Assembly: GCF_020382885.2 (NCBI RefSeq)
Contig: NC_058513.1
Span: 17,757,641-17,821,640 of the forward strand
Length of the DNA stretch: 64,000 nucleotides
Reading direction: 5' to 3'
Source of the DNA: Scatophagus argus
Lineage: Eukaryota > Chordata > Actinopteri > Scatophagidae
How positions within the stretch are numbered: position 1 is the stretch's first letter; every line of letters starts with the position of its first letter. Below, piece by piece: positions 1 through 12,900 of the stretch. A program made the translations under genes and the position numbers. A model generated the notes under the pieces. The model worked only from the letters and a program-made list of their open reading frames with translations, ran no database searches and was not told the origin of the DNA.

Positions 1-200
1 AGAGAAACAGTGGCGAGATTCCTTTTCTGTGCGTCTGTCTGAATTCTGACAGACACAAGGATGGATGTCGGTGCAGCCAGCACCTTGCATGCTCGCTTAC
101 TGCCACTGATGTGTATGAATGATTCGACAAATTTTGAAAGAGCTGCATAAATGCAGCCATTTACAAAACTAGACTCATGCAGGGCTCTACCTTTTTCCAG

Positions 201-2567
201 TTCTCTGACGGTGCGTTTACTGGTGTGACGGCAGTGAAGACTCTGCACCTGGACAACAACAAGCTAAAGTCTCTTCCCAAAGGCCTCGAGTTTGGCACCA
301 TCACCAACCTCACCCTCTCCAACAACCCGTGGAACTGCACATGTCAGCTAGCCCCACTGCGCAAGTAAGAGACTCACCTGAAACAACACTGTGCTGCCAT
401 GCTAGCAGCTCTGTTAGGCCATCATGCTCACAGTGACAGTTTTAACACATTGATGTGTAGCTAATATAATGTGTGCGTTATTAGTTTGGGGTGTTAGCAA
501 GTCAGCATCCGTACAGCTGAGGCTGAAGAGAATGTCAAGACATTTGGTCATATTTGACAAAGTTTTTGATTTAGTAGCAATACTGAGCAGTTCAGCACGA
601 GTGTGTCCCTGACGCACCTGCAAGCCTTAAAACATTCCTACTAGCGGTTTCACATTATTCCACCAAACTACATGTGAGAAGAAAAAAAAGAAAGTGACAT
701 ATTTTGTCATTGGAGGGAACTCACTCCAACGAAATTTGTTCTCTGCATTTAACCCACCCAAGTGACGTGCACACACACACAGCAAACCCGGGGCAGTGGG
801 CGACCGCGTGCAGCGCCCGGGGAGCAGTGGGGGTTAGGTACCTTGCTCAAGGGTACCTCAGCCATGGACACCGGGACGGGGAATCGAACCAGCGATCCAC
901 TGGTTACGGGTCCGACACCCTAACCGCTGATCCACGACTGCCCCATAAGTGATGTGGCATCAACGTGCCAGCAAAGGCAGGGAAATGCATTCAGCGTGTT
1001 TGTTAGACCTCAAGGACATTGCAGTTAGTACAGAACTGTTTACAAGAGAACTCAGCAGTGCACCTTGGTCTGCACCTAACCAATGCTGATGCCGAAGGAA
1101 AAGTCAGGGGAGTTTTACGATTCAATTTCAGGGGATATAAATCTGTGTGCCAGACTTTATGGCTGTCCCTAATCTTTCGGTTTTGACCCAAAGGTGGATG
1201 GACTCCACCCGCAAACCTACGGACGCAGTGTGTGCTTCTCCGCCCCAGCAGAAAGGCAAACAAATCAGAGACAGCAACGTCCTCATTGGCTGCAAGGTCA
1301 AGGCAAAGAAAGCCAAAAAGGTACCAAAAGAGCAACGTCACTGAACACGCAGCTGAACAGGTATGTGCCACCGAAATCCTGAATGTGCTGGCTTGTTTTT
1401 GTACATATTGTAAAAATCTCACACATTGAAAAGACCTGAGCAGTGACTCACTAGAGTCTAATGCAAACATGAGAGTCTTATCAATCTTCTCATCTAACTC
1501 TCAGGAAAAAAGTGAACTGTTGAACCCTTTCTTTTACAGTAATTTACTTAAAGTCACTAAAGAAGATTGTGGAAGGTTAATTAGAGGTTTATATTGCTGT
1601 CTTTTATTTAGACTAACACTAGGTGTCGCCAGAGATGAATCTTCAACTCTTTCACATAGGGGCAAATGGCCCTCGCCCATCCATCCATTTTCAACACCAC
1701 TTTACGCGTCAGGGTTGCGGGATGATATTCTTCATTTTTGAAATTTATTTTTTCAATTTTCAATTTCATTTCAATTTATTTGTATAGCACCTTATACAAT
1801 CAAAATTGTCTCTAGATGCTTTACAGAGCCAGAGAACCAGAGCCTGAACCCCCGAGCAAGCAGACAGTGGCAAGGAAACATTTAAGCTTTCTTTGTTTCT
1901 TATAGTCACTAACCTTCCTATGATCCTTCCAGAGATAACAACAACAAAATACAAATTAAAACTGCAACATCACACACTTGGCATCAAAAAATGAACAAAA
2001 GCAATCAGAAAGATACGAAAACAACAACACTGATGCTAAATTTCTCAACTTCAGTGACCTCTTGAAGGACAATCTGTCCCTAATCTGTTTGATATTTGTG
2101 TTCCAAGCAGAAGAAGCTGCTGCTGCTGATCCAAATCAGTAACTTGAGCTGTAAATTTTCAAGTGACACCCTCACTGATCTCTACTTTTGCAAATACCTT
2201 AGGTCTAGTTATGCTCCTCATTATGGCCTCTATGTCACTCCAAAATCGCATACTTCCTGCGATGGTCTGATCTGAAGGTCTTCCGCTGGAATTCTGTACA
2301 ACACCACACTGGACTGAGACGTGACCGCATGAGGTTAAAGTTGGTTTTGGAGTGGCCGAGAGTTGGCGTTGCGTGATTTTGTTTTTCTCTCTTTAGTAAC
2401 CACAGAACTCTCTGTTCTCTACCCGCCCCGTCCCTGTCTGAATGTTTCCATGTTGGTCCAGGGGTCCAGTACACCTAGTGCAGGTCACGCGCCTTCAGAC
2501 TATTTAATTTGGCTGCTGATTTTGTCTTTTTCCACAGGAGACGCCAAGGAGGAGCCCGTCCAGGTGA
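201..2567 (+). CDS. chad: Chondroadherin, C-terminal exons (5' part lies outside the window)
   Basis: Chondroadherin is a secreted leucine-rich-repeat protein of cartilage matrix that binds collagen and integrin alpha2beta1. Exon 201-364 encodes the last repeat and the start of the C-terminal cap (FSDGAFTGVT, LHLDNN, then NNPWNCTCQLAPLRK). Exon 1194-1320 continues in phase with WMDS, the paired cysteines (CASP, IGC) and a lysine-rich tail (KVKAKKAKK), matching the basic heparin-binding tail of the family. Two ends are possible. Reading on past 1320 gives VPKEQRH and a stop at 1342-1344. Splicing at AAG|gtacca to an acceptor at 2537 gives ETPRRSPSR and a stop at 2565-2567. I list the spliced form because 2538 follows a strong pyrimidine tract and AATAAA occurs downstream at 3719-3724. 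The gene lies on the opposite strand inside an acsf2 intron. Identity is secure; the terminal exon is not. Confidence 0.82.
680..944 (-). mobile_element. tRNA-derived SINE, copy 1
   Basis: Read on the minus strand, the element starts GGGGCAGTCGTGG, has an A-box-like CAGCGGTTAGGG and the B-box GGTTCGATTCC (plus-strand 880-890), as expected for a tRNA-derived RNA polymerase III promoter. It ends in an A/T-rich tail near 680-690. A nearly identical copy lies at 9366-9626 in the same orientation. It sits in the chad intron, which is also acsf2 intron. I recognise the structure but cannot name the SINE family. Confidence 0.8.
1742..1885 (-). mobile_element. 3' end of a retroelement with ATTGAAA-type tail
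   Basis: On the minus strand this reads CCCCGAGC...GGTGCTATACAAATAAATTG followed by ATTGAAATGAAATTGAAA-type repeats. That resembles the tail of fish LINE or LINE-mobilised elements. The plus-strand phrases AGCACCTTATAC and GACAGTGGCAAGGAAA look like a common interspersed fish repeat. The family cannot be named from the sequence alone. Confidence 0.55.
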
Positions 2568-3740
2568 CCGGCTACACTTGCAACGAAAGCAATGCTAACC
2601 CAATCTACTTCAAGACTGTCCATCTATTCATCTGCCAAATGTCACGAGTGTAAACACAGACAAAAGCATTTATAGATAAACATGTCCTCTGTCTCTCACA
2701 CCCAAACACATGAAGACCTTAATGGACCTTTCACTTCTATTCATTTATATCAAAGATGAAGACTTCAGTATAAAGTGGAGATCTACAACATTAAGGTAAC
2801 CATCAAAACAAAGGGTGCATTTGAGCAAATGCAGGCTATAAAAAGCACAAAGAACATATTCTATATTATATCTATATTAATGTAGTAATTGTCCACTTGA
2901 GGAGGGAATGGAACAAATTTAAAACAGTGTAGACATTGAGGAGAAAGGAGCAACGTGATCATTCATTTGGAGTCGTGCTTGGAAACGAGGCTAATTAACA
3001 GCACTGAGAGTGAACCAAAACACTGAAGTTGCAGAACAGAAAAATGCTAAAAGAGGCTAAAAATCTCAATAGAGCTGTAGCGTGTCTAAAGTGAAAGTGT
3101 TGCTCCTTTATTTTGGTGGTTATCTGCTAAGAAAAAAAAGACAGATATGGCTCGAAATGAGATAAAGAGGCAGAATAACACATCTAAACTATGAGGGCTT
3201 ATTTAATATCCTCCAGCTGTCACTCTGGCAGACATCGACAAGCGTTTGCCCTCCTTCCTTTCTATTTTGTCATGTCAGTCTTACACCCTCACTGACCAAG
3301 AGAACATCACTTCACACAAGAAGGATGCAGCAACTGAAGACCTTTCACCAAGAAGTTTCAAGAAACTAAAACTTTGAAGATGTGGGTAAGCAGATAAAAT
3401 ACGTACAACTTCCAAGCTGCATTTGTCTTATATTTCCATTTTTCCTGTATGAACGTCTTCTAAGATCTACAAAACTGGACTTAGCTCAACGGCGTACGAC
3501 TGAAACAATTAATAGGTTGAACTGAGTCATCGTGTTGTCATCGTTTACTGCAAATTATTTGTATTACACTTCACATTTTCTGAACTTCAAACTGGAAGAA
3601 AAAATGAATCACATCACCTGTGAGGGTTTCTGACTTGTTGACTTTACGCATCTCTCATGTATATTCAATGTATTTACAATGCCTGGACTTTTGGAGGTGG
3701 TCACAAGTGCTCACATCCAATAAATCTTTTACACAGTGAA
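2568..3740 (+). other. Probable chad 3' UTR ending near AATAAA
   Basis: No coding potential is seen on either strand. A canonical AATAAA at 3719-3724 could end the chad transcript if the terminal exon begins at 2538. No acsf2 exon is visible here on the minus strand, so the stretch is also acsf2 intron. Confidence 0.45.
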
Positions 3741-3993
3741 GCCTACGTTTTGTCTAAAATACATGTTCTGCTTCGGCACAAGATGCCTTTGGTCTTCCTT
3801 ATTCCAATAGATGCTTTTCTGAGGATTTGTCTCCCCCTACTGTGTGAAAGGTGAATCGCACCATTGAGTCATTTTGTAAATTAACGAAGATTTTTGATCA
3901 CTTGTTTGGTGAGATGAATTTTTATTCTTATATAAACTATAATAACAATTTAAAAACAATAAAAATGTAGTTATATCTGGAAGATCCACTCAC

Positions 3994-6900
3994 TGTTATT
4001 TCCTTGATGCCCATTACAGAAGCAACCTTCTTCACAAGTTCTGGAGGACAAGGGGAACCAGCCATGATGCCTACATCACAAAAACAAATAGAGGAGGATG
4101 TAACCTGTGAAATTAATACCACGGGAGAAGCTATCAGTTCACAGAAATATTCTCAGTCAAGACAGATGTAAAAGGGAAAGAATTTCGGTAAAACATTAAA
4201 AGTCCGCTTCTGTTGTTTCGTCTGCAGAAGCAGAATATTAGGTTCTTTTCTCACCCGTTTCCACTGAGGACAAGTCATATTTGGACAAGTCCGGGTGGTT
4301 GAGCATATCGACGTACATGGTGGGGGTGCCGTAGACGAAGCTGCACCTGTGGGGTAAAAGGTGGTAAATAAACAGAATGCAACTTCACTGACAAACTGCC
4401 AAAATAAACCTGCAAAACTGTGTACAAAAGTCACATACACCTGCGCTTTGGCACGTACACTTGGGTTGCATAACAATACAACAAATTGCCACGTTTACTT
4501 TGTGATGATTACATCACGTAAGATGTGGGGATGCAGCTCAAGACTGAATTCCTCCTACAGCAATTATTTTACCAGTTTTAACACTGAAACTATGTGTCAG
4601 ATTCATCATCGTATCCAATTCTGAATCCTTGTCCAACGAGGGTTTACATTAGCATCGAGGCTAATGGCATTTCCCTAACGCGTGTTGCCGCCACAATAGC
4701 AGCAGCTGCAGCTTTAACCCCCACAGTATGTTCTCAAAAACGTATCTTCTTAAAATGCAAATGTTGCATAAAGTTCTTTCAAATAGTCAAACGCCGTAGA
4801 GTCTGAGCGGTCCGAGCTCGCGCTGCCTTCGTCCACGCTCCGTATTTTGATGACGTATTTGTTAGTGCGACAGGTATGACAGCTGTTGCCAGGTTGGGTG
4901 GTTTTTCCGCTACATGTTAAGGACTGTTTACGGTGTGTTTAGCGTGGGTTTTCGCCCGGGAGGCTCTGTGGAAATCTGGCGCGCTCTTGAACGAAGTTAC
5001 ACCGCGAGAGAGCGCCGTTCACAGTAACGTTCATCAAGCGGAAATACAGCACGTTCAGGTCACGTTCCCCCAAAATATGAACGCATTCAAGGAACAAAAC
5101 TACCTTAAGACTTGATTACTTAATTTTAAATAAAGCAACCCTTTCTGTACTGGTCCCCGTAATTTTCGTGGCAATGATCTTCAACTGCTGGTTAAGTTTA
5201 TGGTTTTTATTTTCTCACTCCAACTTAGTACATTGAATATTGCATAAACTAAAACCACCGTAAGAGTTTGTGCCTCATTACGGGTCAGAAACTGAAAACA
5301 TTAGCTCAGGTTGCACTATGTGACTATCTCTTATGAGCGCTGTAGCCTAACTGCAAGATTCCTGTAGCATGCGCAGTAGACCGACATCAAGCCTATCAAA
5401 ATAAAAGTTCCTCTTTCAACAGTGCATAGAAAAGCATATGATTCCTCTGTACATTAACCAAAGTTACTGCTAATAAGAAAACATTAATGCAGTATCAAAA
5501 AATAGAATGCATATCAAACTTTATTAAACTTTATTACTTTATTACTTTATTAAATTTTTATTACTTTATTAAACTTTAAACTTTAAACTTTAAACCTTTA
5601 TATTAATAAGGAAATTCACCTAAAATAATGTACCTTTTGTGGGGTCATTTACACTTTCCTACCTTCACTTAGTGGAGCCACATGATACAATACTAGCATA
5701 TTTAATACCTAAAGCTCAAGCAGCTTCCTGTCACTCCTCACTACAGACGTGTGCGGTTACCTTGAGGTTTAAGAGAAATCGAAACTAACAATATAAACAA
5801 ACTTTTTATTTCAAGTTTTTCTGGGGTTTTTTTGTTTTATTTTTTAAACTGTAAGTTTGAACCTGGACCTAGCTAATTACAGCCTTACCTTTCACTCTCC
5901 ATAGCTGCTAAGTTGGCCTTTCCGTCGTAGCCAGCAGATGGATAGATCAGGGAAACGCCGTGCACGGCCATGCACATGCCTCCACCCACAGAGCCAAAGC
6001 AGTGGTACATGGGCACAGGCAGACAGATGCGGGTATGAGGCTGTGGGACAAAATCAGGAAATAAAATGGTCAAACCTTTGGACAGCACAGAGGAAATCAG
6101 TTTCACAGAAAAAAACACAAAACATTTTCACATGTCATAGGTCAACACAGAGATGCAACATACAGGTCATGCCGGATAACAAGTGTGTGTTCATGGTGAT
6201 GAAGGTGGGATAGGATCAACTGACTGCTAGTTTCATTTTTTTCTGCATGTGTGGCTTTGCTGTATGTTAAATTTAGAACTCCAGCAATTTCCTAAAAAAA
6301 ATCCAACTCAATCATCATTTATGAGAAGTGTGTGTTGTTGTCTGTACCTGCAGAGACGCTGCCCTCTGCCTGCATATCCTCAACAGAGACCTAAATGTTC
6401 TGCGTATTATGCCTTTAATTCTCTGCTCAGAAGAGGTTAATGAAGCTCAGATGACGCACGATAACTCTTGTCAGAGAAGACTCACCCTCCAGGTGTATCC
6501 CACTCTCTTGCCAACAAAGTAGGCGTTGTTGACGATGTTGAAATGAGACAAGGTGGCACCCTTTGGAGTTCCTGTGGTTCCCTGGTGACAGAGATTAGAA
6601 AACAAATGACTTAATTTACGACATCATAAAGAATGGTTTGACTGATATGACATGACATGGTGACAATCAGTGAGTACAAATGTTTCAAGATTAGAACACA
6701 ATTATCTATCTCTGCCCATACATAGATACTTAAAGCCCTCAAAACAAGTACAAACTCTGATACATTTTACTTGTTCTTGTATAAAGGACCTGATATGTTC
6801 CATATACATGTTCCAGCAAATAAGATAATCACATAATTTCTCATATTGTAGTGTAAAAACAATAAAATCTGTTTCCAGACTTTGCAACATCTCAGATCCC

Positions 6901-9900
6901 CATACTGTTCAGTTCAAACCCAAAGATATTCAGATGACAATGATATAAAACTGAGAAAAGCATCGCATCATCACAACAAAAGAACCAATGTATGTAAGAG
7001 TTAATTATCAAAATATTTGCTGATTAATGCACTGTCGATTGACTAACTGGCTCATCGACAAATAGTTTCAGCTCTGCAGCTACACTGTCCTTCGAAAGTG
7101 CTTCCCCATGAAGGGAAAAACTGAACATCCAGCCAGAAAGGAGGAAAACTCGTCACCAGGGCTCTATGAGATCCCTTATGGACAGCAGCAACTAAGCAGC
7201 AATTACCGAAGTGAACTGGATGTTTATTGGGTCGTCACAGGAGAGTTTCTTCTGCACATCCTGAAGCTGCTGTACATACTGGCTGCTGCCTGCCTGCATC
7301 ACATCCTCAAAGTGGAACATTCCTGGTTGTCGACTGTCCAGAACGATCACAGAGCGGAGGTGCGGGAGTCTCGATGGGAAAGTAAAACAAACAATACAAA
7401 TCTGGGTCATGTTTCGTAAAAGCTAAAAGTTTCACTGTGACTCTGTCTGTGAGTGTTAGTAGTCACTCCATGTGTTCTGTTTGACCTAAATGAATGTACA
7501 CATAGAAACAGGGCTAGAAATAAATTAACTTAACTTCTACCAGCACTGAACCTCTCAAAGATATCCTTCACATACAATGAAAAAGCTATCAAAGGTTCAG
7601 TCACGTCAGCATTTAAAACACATAGGTCATCATGACCAGTAGACAAAGTTAGTCTGTATAAAGTTCACGGCCATTTCGTACCGTTGATCATAAGTTTGAA
7701 GGAAGTGAGAGCAGCTTGTTGAAGTTTTTACTTCCTCTCTCGACTATAACCTGCTCCCCAAGAGATGGTTTGCAGATAGTTAGATAGTTTGATTTCCTCA
7801 AATAGCTTGAGGACATGAATGTGGCGTACAAATTACACATTTGTCACATTTGCGTGTGTTTTGCAGCGCTCCACAACTCCAGCATACAGAATGGTGAAGA
7901 GTTAAGACAATGACAGGTGAGGTGCAGTTCTACCTTGCACTCTTGATGTCTCCGGGGCTGGACGACTCAATCTCTGGACATATCTGTCTCAGCATGTCAC
8001 AGTACTTCTGAGTTTTGAACTGCGTAGGACACACTATGGCCTTACATCCAACCTGTGAAAAGAGGAGCAGAGGATCCCCCTTAATGTGACGCTGTCTGTA
8101 TGGGCTACAGCAGGTATGCAGAAGTCACCCACCTTCGCCAACGCAAACTCAGCCTCCAGTGTTTGGTACGCTGGATTCACAGCCACCTGTGAGGGGGGCA
8201 AACATAAGAAGAAGATGATGATGATGGAAAGGAAACTCAAGGCTGACAGATTTGAAATGTAGACGATGTAAAGTACAAACTGCCCTCATGAATGGGTTTT
8301 TTTTCAACGTTAGGTGCCCGCAGGCTTGTTTGTTCACCATTTCTTTGTAGTGCATTTGGTTATAGTTACAACAGAAATTTGCTAAAAAATGTAAAAAAAA
8401 TATTAAAATTAAAGATAAAGTGTTTTAGTTGGGAGTAACAAAGCAAAGAGTTTGGGAATCAGCTGAAAATTCAGGGAGTTCAACAAGACTTCACTACTCC
8501 AATATGACAGCAGTGTTGACGCATCGCACATGATGACACTCGTGACTCAAGTGTCATCATCAGAGCATTTACTCCATTAATTTTTGGTGACTAATAAATA
8601 TCAGAATTTTCATCTAAGTATTGGAAGAACAGTTACCTTTCTTTTAAGATATACACATTGACCATATTCCCGATTTACTGTCTTAGCGACCTGCTATCAT
8701 AGCACGTTATTAAAGGATCTAACCATCTGATTCAGTGGCAAGATGGACAGTTTTCATACACAAATGTCATCTTATTCACACACAGCCTAGCACAGCCTTT
8801 GTGGGTATCACTTCAACTTAAGTACATAAAAACTGCATTAAAATGCATGAAACCAGTAACCGGAAACCCCTTGGTATCTCCTACAGCTAATTACTTCTGC
8901 ATTCCAGCTAAACCCTCCATATCTGGACTCGGCTACAGCCACAGAATCCTGTTTAATATGTGGAAAACTGACCGCTTTGAATGAGGCTGCTCAGTGCACT
9001 GGAGGCCAAAGGTAATTCTTTACTCATCTTTTCCTTTTAGTCCTTCAATGCATGTTAACCTCTACATCAGTCTACATAAGTAGAACGGGAGGACGAGCCT
9101 TTAGCTATCAGGCACCCCTGCTGTGGAACCAGTTGCCAATCTGGGTTCGACAGGCAGACACCACCTCCACTTTTAAGACTAAACTTAAAACCTTTCTGTT
9201 TAGTAAAGCATATAGTTAGCACCAAATAAAGTGTGTAGGGCTGGTAGGCATAGTTTCACCCACCTCATGATATATAGCCACAGGTAGAATAGGTCTGACT
9301 AACTGTTAATCTTTAAATCTCTATCATAGCTAAGCTGCTATAGGCCTATGCTGCCGGGGGACACAAAGGAAAGGAAAGTGACATATCTTGTCATTGGAGG
9401 GAACTCACTCCAATGAAATTTGTTCTCTGCATTTAACCCACCCAAGTGACGTGCACACACACAGCAAACCCGGGGCAGTGGGCGACCGCGTGCAGCGCCC
9501 GGGGAGCAGTGGGGGTTAGGTACCTTGCTCAAGGGTACCTCAGCCATGGACACCGGGACGGGGAATCGAACCAGCGATCCACCGGTTACGGGTCCAACAC
9601 CCTAACCGCTGATACACGACTGCCCCATGATCCACCAAGCAGTTTCCCCTCCTCCTTTTCCTCTTCTATCCTCTCCCCTCGTCAGATTAACATGCAGTTC
9701 ATTATTTTATGTCACTAACTGTGTGTCCAGTGCTCCTCGTAGTCTTGTGTCTCTCCCTCCCTCTCTCTCTCTCTCTCTCTGTATCTTTCCGCAGGTATCT
9801 CTCCATCCAGATCTTCAAGTTGAACTGTAGCCGGCTCTATGACCAACCCAATGTGTATTGTTGACATCTGCCTGTCATTCCTCTATGTACCGACTATGGG

Positions 9901-12900
9901 CGGGGTGGTTCTCCCTACGGGCCGAAATCGAACTGATATGATAGTGATTCTCAACATCACATAAAAAAAAAAAAAAAGAATACATGAATGTTACAGCAGT
10001 TCATTATAATTTTCAATACTATAAATTTCCTATAACTTGTGAAATGTTAAAATCATATTGAGGTGGTAGCAAAAAGTGAAACTAAACCGTTGAGATTTTG
10101 TTTTGCTTATCTTTTTAGTAATGTCATTTCTCATGTTGCAAATTGCTTTCCTGCCTGTACAACATCCATTGCACGTCTGCCTGTCCTGGGTGAGGGATCC
10201 CTCCTCTGTTGCTCACCCTGAGGTTTCTTCCATTTTTTCCTGTTAAAGGTTTTTCTGGGAGTTTTTCCTTAATCGATGTGAGGGTCGAAGGGCAGAGGAT
10301 GTTGCTGATGTTATGTTAAGCCCTTTGAGACAAACTGCTTGTAAAAATGGGCTATACAAATAAAGTTGACTTGACTTGACTTGACATATCATATTGCTAA
10401 TTTTCATAAGCAATAGAGAGGGCTGAAGCACAGGGTCAAATGTCTCAGCAGTCAGGGGAGGGTTTAGGAAAAAGCCTGCAACGCCGCAGCTTCTGACTCA
10501 CCAATATAACGCCAGCTTTGGCTGTGGCAAACTGGAACAGGACCCATTCGTAAGTGTTGGGTCCCCACATGCCGAGTCTGTCTCCTTTCGTCAATCCAAG
10601 AGCCAGCAGTCCGGCTGCAGCTTGATCCACCTGCACCATGGATATCAAGACATTACAATCACCCTTTTCTTTTACAATAGTACTCACAAAATATCCTGAC
10701 ACTTAATACATTTAGCATTACTGTTACGTTACCTTTTCAGTTCGGTTTGTTAGTCAGCAGGATTGTGGAAAAACTAATGACCAGAGTTTAATTAAGTCTG
10801 GTGAGAGGGTGTAGCACAGACCAAGAGGAATACTTAGCCATCCCAGACTTTAAAGATTTACTAAATTTACTAAATGAGTAAATGCAAGAGGATACATGTA
10901 ACATGTTCTATTGAGCAAATCAATAATCATACACACTAAAAAATACTGGGTTAATAAGTGACACGTAGCTGCGTCAATGCAGCAATGTGGCGGTGTAATG
11001 TTTATTACTGTTGAGTTAAAACAAACCTGCTGTTGGGTGGTTTTGGTACTGGGAAAAATAAGGCCAGAAATGTGCTTGAGCTGTATTGACCCCACATGGG
11101 TTCACCTTTAACCCAGTATTTTTTAGTGTGCTCAGCAGATCTCAGTGGACGTATCACCTTCCTGTGATATAAGTTTGAGTCTGTGAAGTCCCAGATTCTG
11201 GTGATTGGGTGAAAGTTTCCAGAGCCAACAGCACTGAACATGCAGGTGAGGGCTGACAGTCTAACATGTTGCTGCCATACATCTATCCATCTATCTCAGA
11301 GTATATTAAAGACTGAATCTGCCAATGACAACACATACTGTCTAAACACAGTTAGATACACACCAGGCTTGTAGTACTCGAGTCCAGGACTGGGACTCGA
11401 TTCCGACTTGAGCCCTACTTATATATTAATTATACAAGAATATATTTGGTTTGGACTTAACTTGGACTTGACCCGGATTTTTCCTTAATGTCTTTGACTT
11501 GACTCGGACTCGAACACTGGGAACTGGAAAGTGGACTCGGACTCGAAGTTTGGTGACTCGACTATAACACTGCTACACACTACAGAATACTTTTGAGTAA
11601 AGACTCACATCCTGTTGAAACTGTGCGAAGGTCTTGCGGACTCCATTTTCTAGAAAGGCCACAGCCTCCCTGTCAGGCCAGAGCTCCACAGTCCTCTGCA
11701 GGGACTCTCCGACTGTTTGATGGAGCAGAGATGTGGAAGATGTGCCGTGGGCATAGCTGGTCGTGAGAGCTGGGATAATGGGCGCAGAGTCCACATGAAT
11801 ACCACTGTAGGGAAACAGGAGACGTTTTGCTCATTATCTTTTGATTTCTGGAAAGAAGCGTTGAGTTTTTCAAATATTTTATTTTTGGGATTTTTGGTTG
11901 TTTTGCCATCTAGTTCCATTATATTTATCTAATCTTCATATAATCAGGCAGTCCAGTTGAGATTAGGATCTCTTTTTCATGAGACGGTGGAGGACAAAGA
12001 AAATAAAAACTTTCACAGGGGCACAGTCAGCAAACACAATACAACAGGGAGTTCACTAAAACATTTAAAAGAGTCATGAAAATCATCAGACAGCAGACAC
12101 GAAAACAAGCAAGTGGAACAAAAGACACAAGGGATATCTGGGGTTAAGTAATTACTGGATTGTGTAGTTGCAGTTTGGATATTCAAGATAAGACATACAT
12201 TTCTACAGCCGATATCTCCAAAACTTAGATAAGGGGAGCATATTAATGATTTTTACTGTGTGGTGAACTGCTCCAGCCTTGCACTGATGGAACTAACTGG
12301 GCTGAGACATGCGATTACATGTAATGTTTCATTGGAATTTGACTCCTGACCTTGAAGGCAAACCACCTCCCCTCACACCCTGTAAGCCCACACTGAAGTA
12401 GCCTATGAACAAAAGCAGTGAATAACATGTGTTACCAGATCCTATGTTTGAGTAGAAGTACATAGCACAGTACAAAGTCCTGCACTCAAAATCATACTGA
12501 CGTAACAGTAAAGTATATAGCAACATAAATACTTCAATTTTACTTGTTGTTTGTATTGCTGAAAGTCAAATCAGTGATTTTATTTTTCATCCCTGTTAAC
12601 ATGTTAGATGAAACTGACCCTGAATCAGTGCTTAGAGCGGATTCATGCAGCGCCGATTGTATAACAACAGAGCAGAGTACCCAGATGGAGTATTTTCCTA
12701 TAGTATCGCAGTACAAAACGCCACCCTGCTGTTTCCTGCGTGTCTTCCCTTCCGCTTCTCACTCGCATATCTTTACTGTCAATATGTACAAAAACATCCG
12801 CGGCTGTTAAAGCAGTGCCTAGCAGATACTGTGCAATACCAAACATGTTTTACACAACAGCTTTAATGCCATGACAATCGTGATCTCTCGAAGCAGGAGT

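Larger units (their letters stand above)
9060..10385 (+). mobile_element. 5'-truncated LINE 3' end, interrupted by a SINE
   Basis: The left part (about 9080-9220) translates to [14 protein letters not shown] and [16 protein letters not shown]. This is the C-terminal end of a non-LTR retrotransposon reverse-transcriptase ORF. The right part is a 3' UTR ending GGGCTATACAAATAAAG and a (TTGAC)n tail at 10363-10385. A SINE (9366-9626) splits the element. The LINE lies in acsf2 intron 2-side sequence, antisense to acsf2. It is 5'-truncated and cannot be autonomous. The family is most like the L2/Maui type, by inference only. Confidence 0.72.

Noticed and set aside
880-944. Possible tRNA gene from A- and B-box motifs
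   Set aside because: No complete cloverleaf; the boxes belong to the head of a SINE that also occurs at 9366-9626.
1003-1470. Minus-strand 155-aa open frame over the chad exon
   Set aside because: It is antisense to a recognised chad exon, has no family resemblance and mirrors the codons of the real gene.
2568-3990. Search for the missing acsf2 exons between chad and exon 10
   Set aside because: No minus-strand frame here resembles the YGTTE block or the C-terminal domain, so the exons must lie left of the window.
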